Part shown: positions 24,352 to 32,601 of the stretch, piece by piece
Layout: each line of letters opens with the position of its first letter
Numbering within the stretch: position 1 is the first letter of the stretch
Assembly: GCA_963518845.1 (NCBI GenBank)
Contig: CAUQKV010000003.1
Coordinates: 47,852 to 111,851 of the forward strand
Origin: JABCPE02 sp963518845
Lineage (GTDB): Bacteria; Bacteroidota; Bacteroidia; Flavobacteriales; Weeksellaceae
Direction of reading: 5' to 3'
Length of the DNA: 64,000 nucleotides
Program-made: the position numbers and the translations under genes
The notes under the pieces: model-generated
Told to the model about the DNA's origin: nothing
Databases searched by the model: none
What the model saw: the letters and a program-made list of their open reading frames with translations, nothing else

Positions 24352-26013
24352 ATGAAACCATTACAAGAATTTTTTGCAACATTTGACTGGAACGCTTTCC
24401 TAAAGCAGTTTCTATATGATAGTAAAAACCCGTTGCTGTTTAACAATGGTTTTTTCGTGTATTTTTTCACGCTATTTATTTTATTATTCTTTGCTTTAAG
24501 AAATCATCACAAAGCCCGCAGGTATGTATTCTGCATTTTTTCACTTTATTTTTTCTATAAGGCTAGTGGCTGGTTTGTTGGTCTGGTATTGGTTTCAGCA
24601 GTGGTGGATTTCTTTTTATCCAATGCTATTTATAGAGAAAAAAACCAAAGCAGGAAAAAATTTCTGCTTGTTCTGAGTATTTTATTTAACCTCGGAATGC
24701 TTTTCTATTTTAAATATACGGATTTCTTTATCGAGATTTCTAATTCTCTATTTGATACCAATTTCAATCCTTTGAACCTCATTCTTCCGATAGGAATTTC
24801 GTTTTATACTTTTGAAAATCTCAGCTATACGGTAGATGTTTATCGTGGAGAATTTAAGCCAGCAAATAAATTTTCTGATTATCTTTTGTTCTTGGCATTT
24901 TTCCCAAAACTAATGATGGGACCTATCGTTCGTGCGCATGATTTCGTTCCACAGATTAATGAGCCGTATGTGATTTCGGAACGCGACTTCGCAAAAGGGT
25001 TTTTCTTAATTATTTCGGGGCTGATTAAAAAACTGGTCATATCAGACTACATCACCCTAAACATGGTGGATTATATGTTTGATAATCCTGCGCTGCACAC
25101 GGGTGTAGAAAACCTGATGGCAGTCTATGGCTATGCGATGGTGATTTATTGTGATTTTAGTGGTTATAGTGAGATTGCCATAGGTATCGCGCTTTGGCTT
25201 GGCTTCAAAATCCCTCCTAACTTCATGTCGCCATACCAAAGTTTAAACATTACAGAATTCTGGAGAAGATGGCATATTTCGCTATCTAGATGGCTGAAAG
25301 ACTATCTTTACATTCCATTAGGAGGAAACAGAAATTTCTCTGTGGCTTCTTTCATTTTTGTGGGAGGATTCCTAGTGGGTTCTTTCATCATGGGAGTAGA
25401 ACTGTTCCACTTATCCAATCTTTGGGCAGCATTGGTTTCTGCAGTTTTATTATTGATTTTTATAATTCCAGCCTTAATCACAAGAAAAACTAGCGGAATT
25501 GCGGCCAACTTTAACCTATTGACTACCATGCTTTTGGGAGGATTTTGGCACGGAGCCAGCTGGAATTTCATCATCTGGGGAGCTATCCATGGCGTGGGAC
25601 TTGGGATTCATAAAATATGGATGCTGCTAACAGACAAAAGCTTTTCAGGCTTTAACCAAAGCCGAATTTACAAAATCATATCTGGTATTTTGACTTTCCA
25701 TTTTGTTTGTTTTGCTTGGATTTTCTTCAAAGCTGAAGATTTAGAAATCGCTAAAACGATGATTTATCAAATCTTTAACAACTTTGATATCAGCGTATTT
25801 GGTCCTTTTTATGATAATTACAAAGGCGTGGTATGGATGATTTTAGCAGCGATGGTTTTACATTTAGTTCCTGATAATCTGGCTGATAAAGTAATCGCAA
25901 GAACCAAAACCATTCCTATGGTGGTCTATATCTTGGTTTTCTTCCTGTTTTTGATTCTTTATGGATATTTCAAATCTGCGGAACAAGTAATGCCTATTTA
26001 CTTACAATTCTAA
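24352..26013 (+). CDS. MBOAT family membrane O-acyltransferase (AlgI/DltB/PatA-like)
   Basis: A polytopic membrane protein of 553 residues. Family signs: the segment LILPIGISFYTFENLSYTVD, FLAFFPKLMMGPIVR, the EFWRRWHISLSRWLKDYLYI stretch, and GGFWHGASWNFIIWG with the catalytic His at residue 400; a second His is in GAIHG. MBOAT proteins move acyl groups across the membrane for transfer to polysaccharides or peptidoglycan. The gene abuts the SGNH hydrolase gene (TAA then ATG with no gap). Substrate unknown; acetylation of capsule, LPS or peptidoglycan are the options. Confidence 0.94.
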   Translation: MKPLQEFFATFDWNAFLKQFLYDSKNPLLFNNGFFVYFFTLFILLFFALRNHHKARRYVFCIFSLYFFYKASGWFVGLVLVSAVVDFFLSNAIYREKNQSRKKFLLVLSILFNLGMLFYFKYTDFFIEISNSLFDTNFNPLNLILPIGISFYTFENLSYTVDVYRGEFKPANKFSDYLLFLAFFPKLMMGPIVRAHDFVPQINEPYVISERDFAKGFFLIISGLIKKLVISDYITLNMVDYMFDNPALHTGVENLMAVYGYAMVIYCDFSGYSEIAIGIALWLGFKIPPNFMSPYQSLNITEFWRRWHISLSRWLKDYLYIPLGGNRNFSVASFIFVGGFLVGSFIMGVELFHLSNLWAALVSAVLLLIFIIPALITRKTSGIAANFNLLTTMLLGGFWHGASWNFIIWGAIHGVGLGIHKIWMLLTDKSFSGFNQSRIYKIISGILTFHFVCFAWIFFKAEDLEIAKTMIYQIFNNFDISVFGPFYDNYKGVVWMILAAMVLHLVPDNLADKVIARTKTIPMVVYILVFFLFLILYGYFKSAEQVMPIYLQF

Positions 26014-26035
26014 TTAAAAACATAAAACACAATAA

Positions 26036-26075
26036 AAAAACTAACCTCCAAAAAATGGAGGTTAGTTTTTATTTT
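26036..26075. terminator. Bidirectional terminator between MBOAT gene and convergent gene
   Basis: A 15-bp stem, AAAAACTAACCTCCA with TGGAGGTTAGTTTTT, loop AAAAA, has A and T runs on both flanks and lies between convergent genes. Confidence 0.93.
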
Positions 26076-26094
26076 AATATAAAATCTGTAAAAA

Positions 26095-27054
26095 TTATTC
26101 TTCTACATAGTCTGAATCCGCTGTGGCGATTGGCTGCTGCTCATAGGTTTTATATTTCTGAGCATTAGTATCATAGATTACAACCAAACCTCCTACTTCA
26201 TTGCTGATAAGAACCCCATCACGAGGAGCTTTTATGAAAGAAGAGCTATTCATATAGATAGATGCTCCTTTAGAAAAGGATTTTAGTTTCAGCTTGTCAT
26301 TATAATTCTCCGCAAAACTCACATAAGGCTTTTTAGTGACTTTGTTTATACTAATGATAACCAATCTGCTCACCTGCCCTTCATTATCATCCAAAATTAC
26401 GGCATAATCCTTCACCCCATCCCCATCAAAATCCCCTGTGCTGAGTGTAGATTTGGCACGGTCTGCATTCTGAGTAACATTATAAGTTCTACCATCATGA
26501 TAGCCATCAGCATCCAGAATCACTTTCTTCACCCCAGGAGGAAGTGAGGAAAACGGAGGAAGCGAAAAACTATTTTTAAACTCCGTAAAACTATAAGCGT
26601 CTATCAAATTCTCATCATCTACTGAAATAGGATACTGCTTGGTACTAGGGACTTTATGCGGATTATTCAGATAGATAATGCTGTTTCCAGAAGAGGATTT
26701 TTCCTCATCCAAATACACTTCATCACCAAAATTCAGTTTTTGACCATTTGGCAGGGTAAGAGTATTACTGATTACTTTATACAAAGTATACGGGTCATAT
26801 TCGCCCTCATAATCACCTGATAATGAATCTTTTTTAGCTACATTTGCTGAATCTTTGTTCACTAGGGCTGAATCATTCTGAGAAACCACTTTTTCTGCAT
26901 CCTTGTTTTTACCAAAGAAAACAAAATATCCACTCACTCCCAAAATCAGCGCTCCTATGATAGAAAAAGCGATATACAGAGACCTTTTAGAAATTTTTAT
27001 CTCATCGTTTTTCTGTTCCTGATTTTCTTGATTTTCATTGTTTAGATTTTCCAT
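26095..27054 (-). CDS. Hypothetical single-pass membrane protein with FG-GAP-like motif, 319 aa
   Basis: An Asn/Glu/Gln-rich cytoplasmic head of about 22 residues, a basic patch, and one transmembrane helix at about 27-48 place the remainder outside the cytoplasm. Near residue 208 there is TGDFDGDGVKDYAVIL, a calcium-binding FG-GAP/VCBS-type motif. No family recognised. It has a good promoter just upstream and a strong terminator. The last residues (DSDYVEE) are acidic. Confidence 0.72.
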   Translation of the reverse strand: MENLNNENQENQEQKNDEIKISKRSLYIAFSIIGALILGVSGYFVFFGKNKDAEKVVSQNDSALVNKDSANVAKKDSLSGDYEGEYDPYTLYKVISNTLTLPNGQKLNFGDEVYLDEEKSSSGNSIIYLNNPHKVPSTKQYPISVDDENLIDAYSFTEFKNSFSLPPFSSLPPGVKKVILDADGYHDGRTYNVTQNADRAKSTLSTGDFDGDGVKDYAVILDDNEGQVSRLVIISINKVTKKPYVSFAENYNDKLKLKSFSKGASIYMNSSSFIKAPRDGVLISNEVGGLVVIYDTNAQKYKTYEQQPIATADSDYVEE

Positions 27055-27071
27055 TATTTTTTATTTTTAAA

Positions 27072-27102
27072 CAAAGATAATAAATAACTTGGTTCTAAAC
27101 AA
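27072..27102 (-). promoter_or_regulatory. Promoter (TTG-N20-TATCTTTG) of the 319-aa membrane protein gene
   Basis: On the minus strand TTG at 27100-27102 and TATCTTTG at 27072-27079 are 20 bp apart; the ATG follows after a leader of about 14 nt. Confidence 0.7.
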
Positions 27103-27119
27103 TGGGTTTTTCTGAGGAT

Positions 27120-27410
27120 TTACAGCATGATAACTCCGTCTATTTTTGCCACTTCTTTGTAAAGTTGGATTACATGGTCTGCATCCAAAACGAAGCAGGA
27201 AATACTACAGCTTATGTATTTAGCATTGCTGCTTTCATTAGTCGTGATGCTGTATTCTAAGCCGTCAAATATTCTGTAAATCTCAGCAAGTTTCTCGCTG
27301 TCGTTGATGAGAATGAATTTATAGAGATAATTCTCTGGAAAATTATGTTGTTCTTCTAAATTGATTCTCAGTTTTTTATAAAATTCTTCTACTCTATTAG
27401 TCTGTTCCAT
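27120..27410 (-). CDS. DUF493 family protein (YbeD-like)
   Basis: A 96-residue ferredoxin-like (ACT-type) domain protein. The family pattern is visible: FPENYLYKFILIND near the start, then IYRIFDG, SSNAKYISCSISCFVLDADHV and a C-terminal helix ending KIDGVIML. Members such as E. coli YbeD have no confirmed role, and regulatory binding has been suggested from the ACT-like fold. The gene starts 5 bp after marC, so the two are co-transcribed, which is not an association I know from E. coli. Confidence 0.8.
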   Translation of the reverse strand: MEQTNRVEEFYKKLRINLEEQHNFPENYLYKFILINDSEKLAEIYRIFDGLEYSITTNESSNAKYISCSISCFVLDADHVIQLYKEVAKIDGVIML

Positions 27411-27415
27411 TTATT

Positions 27416-28018
27416 TTAATTTATTTGGTTAGAAAAAGTGTTTATCAGCTGAACTAAATTAGCCATAAACATTTTAATGGAGATTGCCAACAAAATTATG
27501 CCAAATGCTTTTTTGAGAACCATAAGTGTCCCTTCGTTTATTTTTTTGGACAAAAAGTCAGATGATTTTAAAATAATATAAACAAATAGCATGTTGAGCA
27601 AAATAGCAATGACAATATTGATAACATGATGATTTGCACGAAGCGAAAGCGTTGCTGTAAGAGAACCTGCTCCCGCCACCAAAGGAAACGCGATAGGAAT
27701 GATAGAAGCAGCTTGCATTTCTTCGTTTTTATGAATATCTATGCCCAATATCATTTCTAATGCAATGATGAAAACAACGAAAGCACCCGCGATAGCAAAA
27801 GAATTGATATCCAATCCTATGACTTTCAATAATTTATCTCCCAAAAATAAAAAAGAGAGCATAATCCCTGTAGCTACAATGGTTGCTTTTTCAGATTCTA
27901 TTTTTCCAAATTTTTTCCTTAAACTCACAAAAATAGGAATAGAACCAATAGCATCAATAATGGCAAATAAAACCAAAAAACATGTGATAATTTCGTCAAA
28001 TGAGATAGCTTCCAGCAT
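27416..28018 (-). CDS. MarC family integral membrane protein
   Basis: A 200-residue inner-membrane protein with six helices. The MarC pattern is clear: FLVLFAIIDAIGSIPIFVSL at the first helix, GAFVVFIIALEMILG in the middle, and ASIIPIAFPLVAGAGSLTA, the conserved P-A-G segment. Despite older annotations as a multiple antibiotic resistance protein, MarC has no proven transport substrate. A promoter lies about 20 bp upstream, after batD. Confidence 0.92.
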   Translation of the reverse strand: MLEAISFDEIITCFLVLFAIIDAIGSIPIFVSLRKKFGKIESEKATIVATGIMLSFLFLGDKLLKVIGLDINSFAIAGAFVVFIIALEMILGIDIHKNEEMQAASIIPIAFPLVAGAGSLTATLSLRANHHVINIVIAILLNMLFVYIILKSSDFLSKKINEGTLMVLKKAFGIILLAISIKMFMANLVQLINTFSNQIN

Positions 28019-28040
28019 AGATTAGTTTTTAAAAATTTCT

Positions 28041-28048
28041 CAAAAATA
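28041..28048 (-). promoter_or_regulatory. Promoter -7 box (TATTTTTG) of marC
   Basis: TATTTTTG on the minus strand lies 22 bp before the marC ATG. No clear -33 box, as the region overlaps the batD end. Confidence 0.4.
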
Positions 28049-28062
28049 TGAATATTTTTTAA

Positions 28063-29763
28063 CTATTCCATAATTTTAGTGTAAAATTTGACGATGTCAT
28101 TATAGAATTCATATAAATCCCCATGAACAGGAGCGTATTTTGCTTCTTGAATTTTATTTCTAAATTTCTCAAAATCCTGCACAAAATCAGCATTTTCTGT
28201 TTCTTCTAAAAACTCTAACACAGCTTGGTTTTTCAGCCTTTTTATTTGATTTTCAGCCTCTTCGTGGAGTTCTTGGTAATTTTCAAAGAAACTTGCAGAA
28301 TCTCCTTTGTCCACCGCATTTTTTATTGCTCCGAAATAGTATTCTTTCCCAATAGAAATATTTTCCTTTAATAATTCTTCGGTTTCGGCTATGGTCGTTA
28401 TTTTATTGTCTGATTGTACATTATTCCATTGTTTAGGCTTCTTTTTTCTAAATGTAAAGAAATAAATCGCCAAAAGAGAACCAAACACAAGAAGTCCTAT
28501 TCCTGCTAATTTCCCAAAATCAAAGGTTTCCGCTTCATCTTCCTCTTCCGAAACTGGCAGGAGATTTACTTTTTTTAGGATATGCCCTGTATCATCCATT
28601 ACTTTATTTAGAGTGGATTTCGGAGAATCCATAGCATCTTTGGACAATGATAATATTTTTATATTGTCTGAATCTATGGTCTGATATTGTTTTTCATCAA
28701 TATCAAAATAAGCAAAATTTTCGTAGTGAATAGTAATTTCGCCTTCTTTTTTAGGGATAATCACATAGTGGTCTGTTTTCTCACCAGAAAATTCAGATTC
28801 TTTAATATCTATTTTTTGAGTCGGTTTAAGGATTGTATAATCATTTGATTTTACGATTTTTGGAAGCTCTATGTCCGCAAGATTTCCTTTTCCTTTCAGC
28901 TTCACAAAGACATCCATAGGTTGATTAACTTCCACCTCTTCTTTTGGAATTTCTACTTTTAAATCAAACTTTCCTACCGCATTCTTGAAACTGCTCGGTG
29001 CGCCTTCAGGAAGTTTTTTCACATGAATTCTAAGCAGATTGGATAATATTCTTTCTTCATTAAAAAGGGCAGTTGCGGGAGATACGATGAAATTCCCTTC
29101 CTTCTCTGGGACAACCACGAATGAGGCTATTACCTGCATTGCCATTTCATCACTTTTATCTATCTCTATATCTTCTCTCTTTAGATTTACAGTATGGATT
29201 TTTTTTGTATTCTGAGGAAGTTTTATATGATTTACTTTTCTAAAATCTTGATAATTATGAGGATTTGCTTTTAGTTTTAAAACCACATTAACTGGCTGAT
29301 TTTCATAAACTTCCTTATCCAAAACCTCCATCACCATAGAAACACTTCTACCCCATGTGTCATTTTTTCGTTTCCCATCTCTCACCAAAATCTCAAATGG
29401 CTCAGACTTGTATGTTTTTCCACTTACCTGCACCAATGCACTTCCTATTCTCGTTTTTCCTGCGTGTTTAGGCTGTAAAATAAGATGATAAAGAACTTGC
29501 CTTACCACATTTCCTGTTTCTGGGTCTATGGCTGCTACAGATTCTGTAGCGTTTCCGAGGATTTCAAATTTTGATAAGTCTGGAAGTCTCACAGGCGACT
29601 GCTGCTGATAGTTTTCGCCGATAATTTCAAGTCCGATGCTTAAATTAAACGGTTCCCTTACTTGGTATTCTTTGGTATCTGTTTCGGACAAAAGAGTTAC
29701 TTGTCCATATCCAAATATAGGCAAAATAAATAATAATATGTAAGCTTTCAGTCTCATTACCAA
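28063..29763 (-). CDS. batD: BatD family protein (aerotolerance)
   Basis: A 566-residue envelope protein with a signal peptide ending near residue 20, several immunoglobulin-like beta domains containing repeated phrases such as YENQPVNVVLKLKANPHN and VNQPMDVFVKLKGKGN, a transmembrane helix at about 415-437 followed by RKKKPK, and a cytoplasmic helical tail of about 120 residues. This is the layout of BatD from the Bacteroides aerotolerance operon. Proposed roles concern periplasmic stress; the molecular function is not settled. It overlaps the end of batC by 7 bp. Confidence 0.9.
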   Translation of the reverse strand: MVMRLKAYILLFILPIFGYGQVTLLSETDTKEYQVREPFNLSIGLEIIGENYQQQSPVRLPDLSKFEILGNATESVAAIDPETGNVVRQVLYHLILQPKHAGKTRIGSALVQVSGKTYKSEPFEILVRDGKRKNDTWGRSVSMVMEVLDKEVYENQPVNVVLKLKANPHNYQDFRKVNHIKLPQNTKKIHTVNLKREDIEIDKSDEMAMQVIASFVVVPEKEGNFIVSPATALFNEERILSNLLRIHVKKLPEGAPSSFKNAVGKFDLKVEIPKEEVEVNQPMDVFVKLKGKGNLADIELPKIVKSNDYTILKPTQKIDIKESEFSGEKTDHYVIIPKKEGEITIHYENFAYFDIDEKQYQTIDSDNIKILSLSKDAMDSPKSTLNKVMDDTGHILKKVNLLPVSEEEDEAETFDFGKLAGIGLLVFGSLLAIYFFTFRKKKPKQWNNVQSDNKITTIAETEELLKENISIGKEYYFGAIKNAVDKGDSASFFENYQELHEEAENQIKRLKNQAVLEFLEETENADFVQDFEKFRNKIQEAKYAPVHGDLYEFYNDIVKFYTKIME

Positions 29764-30488
29764 TCTTTACGATTGCTCTGCGGCTGGGCATATCCCTGCT
29801 TTCCCAGAGCCCTTTTAGCTGTGTTTCGTTCCCGTTCTTCTATGTATCGTAATAGTTCTTTTTCCAGTTCCTTTGGCTGATTAGGTTCTTCTTTGTTAGA
29901 ATTATCCTCTTGCTGTTTGCTATCTTGCTGCTCTTTTCTAAATTTATCATTTTCTGGAGCATACATATCCATAGGATTTTCTTTTTCCTCTTTATTTTGT
30001 TCGTTATTTTGTTGCTGTTGTTGAGATTGTTGCTGGTCTTGTTCCTGCTGTTGTTGCTTGGAATCCTTTTTCTGCAGAGCGATTTGCAAATTTTTTAAGA
30101 TGGTTTGATTATTTGGGTCTAGTTTTAGGGCTTTTTTATAAGAATCTACAGCCTCTTTTTGCTGTTTATTTTTGAAATAAGCGTTACCCAAATTATACAG
30201 AGTAGCTGTTTTTTGCTCTTTGGTTTTTGCGTTTTTCAATGCTTTTTGATAGGTAGAAACTGCATCAGAATATTGGTTTTTCTTGTATAATGTGTTTCCC
30301 AGATTGTATTGCGCCCTGAAGTCTTCTGACTTATCCTGCAGGGTTTTCAGATAATGATACGACGCATCATCAAAGTCTCCTTTCTCAAAACTTTGGTTCC
30401 CTCTATGTGTATGAACATCACTGCTCACCTGTGCAGAGACCTGCATCACAAAAACCAAACTATATAGAACTAATAAAACTCTTGCCAT
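29757..30488 (-). CDS. batC: TPR protein BatC (aerotolerance)
   Basis: A 243-residue exported TPR protein. The signal peptide MARVLLVLYSLVFVMQVSAQ is followed by about three TPR units (QYNLGNTLYKKNQYSDAVS, LYNLGNAYFKNKQQKEAVD), then a Gln/Glu-rich low-complexity segment (about residues 140-205) and a basic tail. I choose the ATG at 30488; an in-frame TTG at 30503 lies within a promoter -7 box. The TPR part probably holds the Bat proteins together; inference from the family. Confidence 0.88.
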   Translation of the reverse strand: MARVLLVLYSLVFVMQVSAQVSSDVHTHRGNQSFEKGDFDDASYHYLKTLQDKSEDFRAQYNLGNTLYKKNQYSDAVSTYQKALKNAKTKEQKTATLYNLGNAYFKNKQQKEAVDSYKKALKLDPNNQTILKNLQIALQKKDSKQQQQEQDQQQSQQQQQNNEQNKEEKENPMDMYAPENDKFRKEQQDSKQQEDNSNKEEPNQPKELEKELLRYIEERERNTAKRALGKQGYAQPQSNRKDW

Positions 30489-30500
30489 ATATTTATTAGG

Positions 30501-30508
30501 CAAAAGTA
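30501..30508 (-). promoter_or_regulatory. Promoter -7 box (TACTTTTG) before batC
   Basis: TACTTTTG on the minus strand sits 12 bp upstream of the batC ATG and overlaps the rejected TTG start. It suggests batC-batD can be transcribed separately from batB. Confidence 0.5.
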
Positions 30509-30572
30509 AACTTTCTTTTGTTAAAAAAGAAGCTGTTTTGTGTTAAAAATTGCTAAAAATTAGGTCTTTATG

Positions 30573-31589
30573 CTATATATTCAAATCTCTTTTGGGATTC
30601 AAAAAGTATATCAGAAGAAGCAAAACCAAAGCCCCAGCCAAAAACCACTGGTAGTAATGCTCCTTATTCAGAATGCTTATTTTACTGGCTTTACCGCCAT
30701 CTTTTTGACTTGATTTTATGTCTTTTATAATCTCATTTGCTGCTCTTTCTACGCTATTTCCATCTATATACACCCCTCCCGTTTTCTCGGAAATGGTTTT
30801 GAGAGCCTGCGTTTCTCTTTTAGTGATGATTGTATTCCCGTCCTCATCTTTTTTATAGTCTTGATAAAGATTAAACTGAAGCTCTGGTATCGCACCACCT
30901 TCCTCCGTGCCTATCCCCACACTGGTCACTGCAATATTATTTTTCTGGGCTAAATTCACTGCCGCATCGTGGTTTCCTTCATTGTCTTCCCCATCGCTGA
31001 TTAAAATAACTTTTTTCAATCCTGATGTGCCTTTTTTCAGCTTCTTTTCGGTTTCTTCCATTGCTAAAAGAAAATCCGTTCCCTGCCTTTTTATCAAATC
31101 TGAACTAAGGTTTTCCAAATAAATATCCACCGAGGAATAATCCGTAGTCAGAGGCATCATCGTTCGGGCTTCACCAGCAAAAACCACTATTCCCACTCGC
31201 TCTTCACCGAGCTGGTTTAAGGTTTTATTTAAAATCAATTTGGCTTGTTCCAGCCTTGAAGGTTCTATATCATTGGAATTCATAGAATTAGAAATATCCA
31301 CCAAAAATATCACATCTGATGAGGCTTTCTCCGCGCTCATCTCTGTTTTTTCATTCTTCACAATATCCACAAAAGACAAAATCAAGAGCAAAAAAGACAT
31401 AACATAGCACAAAACCAAAACTCTTGAAAACCTTGATTTTTCACCAAAAATATGTTTCTGAAACCTGCTTTCCGCAAAAAAATCCTGTTTCTTTTTTCTC
31501 CATTTTGAAAAATCCCAAAGCAGATACGCTGCCATCAGTAAAACCAACAGCAGCCCAAAATATCGGTAACTCCCAAACTCCCAGTTCAT
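30573..31589 (-). CDS. batB: BatB-type von Willebrand factor A protein (aerotolerance)
   Basis: A membrane protein with two N-terminal helices (about 9-25 and 58-76), a VWA domain with the metal site DISNSMNS (about residues 96-103) and later T and D ligands (LTTDYS, LISDGEDNEGN), and a C-terminal helix near 312-330 ending NPKRDLNI. This is the BatA/BatB architecture. The two are hard to tell apart; I call BatB from its position directly before batC-batD. Unusually, pfkA lies 15 bp upstream where batA would be expected. Confidence 0.85.
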   Translation of the reverse strand: MNWEFGSYRYFGLLLVLLMAAYLLWDFSKWRKKKQDFFAESRFQKHIFGEKSRFSRVLVLCYVMSFLLLILSFVDIVKNEKTEMSAEKASSDVIFLVDISNSMNSNDIEPSRLEQAKLILNKTLNQLGEERVGIVVFAGEARTMMPLTTDYSSVDIYLENLSSDLIKRQGTDFLLAMEETEKKLKKGTSGLKKVILISDGEDNEGNHDAAVNLAQKNNIAVTSVGIGTEEGGAIPELQFNLYQDYKKDEDGNTIITKRETQALKTISEKTGGVYIDGNSVERAANEIIKDIKSSQKDGGKASKISILNKEHYYQWFLAGALVLLLLIYFLNPKRDLNI

Positions 31590-31604
31590 TCTTTATCTTA
31601 ATTT

Positions 31605-32597
31605 CTACATACTCATAATATCCGTGATTCTGATAAGGTCTTTATCTATTTTACTCTCATCATTCTCTTTCACGGCTTTTTCTAGTGGGATAAGTTCCAT
31701 TCTATCATTGTTAATTCCCACCATATACTGTGACTTCCCTTCTAGCAGGGATTCCACCGCTTTTACGCCCATTCTTGTTGCCAAAACTCGGTCATAACAG
31801 GTAGGAGTCCCACCTCTCTGCATGTGCCCCAGCACAGAAACTCTAATATCATATTCAGGGCGTTTCTGCTCTACATATTCTTTAAGCTCAAACACCGCCT
31901 TTCCTGCTGTATTTCCCTCTGCCACCACTATAATATTGGAAGTTTTCCCTCTTCGTTTTCCTCTGTCAATATCTTCAAGCAAAACTTCCGCTGGAATATT
32001 TTTTTCTGGAATTATAATTCGCTCTGCTCCTCCTCCAATTCCTGAATTTAGCGCAATAAAACCTGAGTCTCGCCCCATCACTTCCACGAAAAACATTCTA
32101 TTGTGAGAACTCGCGGTATCCCTTATTTTGTCAATGGCATCCACTACGGTATTTAACGCCGTATCGTAGCCGATAGTATGTGTAGTCCCATAGATGTCAT
32201 TATCTATCGTTCCAGGAATTCCCATCACAGGAAAACCAAATTCTTGACTAAAAGACAACGCTCCTGTAAAGGTTCCATCACCGCCAATCACCACCAAAGC
32301 CTCTACTCCATTATTAGTCAAGTTCTTATAAGCATTCTCCCTGCCCTCTTTCGTTCTAAAACCTTCTGAACGGGCTGATTTTAGGAAAGTTCCGCCTTTG
32401 TTTATAATATTGCGGACACTACGGGCATTTAGCTCCACAAAATCATCCTCTATCATTCCTTGGAAACCACGATAAATCCCCAAAACCTCCACATCATGAT
32501 AGGAACATGTACGCACCACTGCCCTAATGGCTGCATTCATCCCTGGCGCATCTCCACCAGAGGTCAAAACTGCTATTTTATTGACTTTTTTAAGCAT
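31605..32597 (-). CDS. pfkA: ATP-dependent 6-phosphofructokinase
   Basis: Catalyses fructose 6-phosphate plus ATP to fructose 1,6-bisphosphate, the committed step of glycolysis. ATP-site motif TSGGDAPGMNAAIR is near residue 12, the GGDGTFTGA motif near 104, and the catalytic PGTIDNDIYGT near 127 with the base Asp. Gly at the position after GGDG-type motifs (GGDGT) indicates ATP rather than pyrophosphate use. The 330-residue length is that of bacterial PfkA. It lies 4 bp after uvrD and 15 bp before batB. Confidence 0.97.
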   Translation of the reverse strand: MLKKVNKIAVLTSGGDAPGMNAAIRAVVRTCSYHDVEVLGIYRGFQGMIEDDFVELNARSVRNIINKGGTFLKSARSEGFRTKEGRENAYKNLTNNGVEALVVIGGDGTFTGALSFSQEFGFPVMGIPGTIDNDIYGTTHTIGYDTALNTVVDAIDKIRDTASSHNRMFFVEVMGRDSGFIALNSGIGGGAERIIIPEKNIPAEVLLEDIDRGKRRGKTSNIIVVAEGNTAGKAVFELKEYVEQKRPEYDIRVSVLGHMQRGGTPTCYDRVLATRMGVKAVESLLEGKSQYMVGINNDRMELIPLEKAVKENDESKIDKDLIRITDIMSM

Positions 32598-32601
32598 TTT
32601 T

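Noticed and set aside
29910..30100. Trinucleotide-like repeat in batC
   Set aside because: It is a Gln-rich coding segment made of mixed CAA/CAG codons, not a regular DNA repeat.
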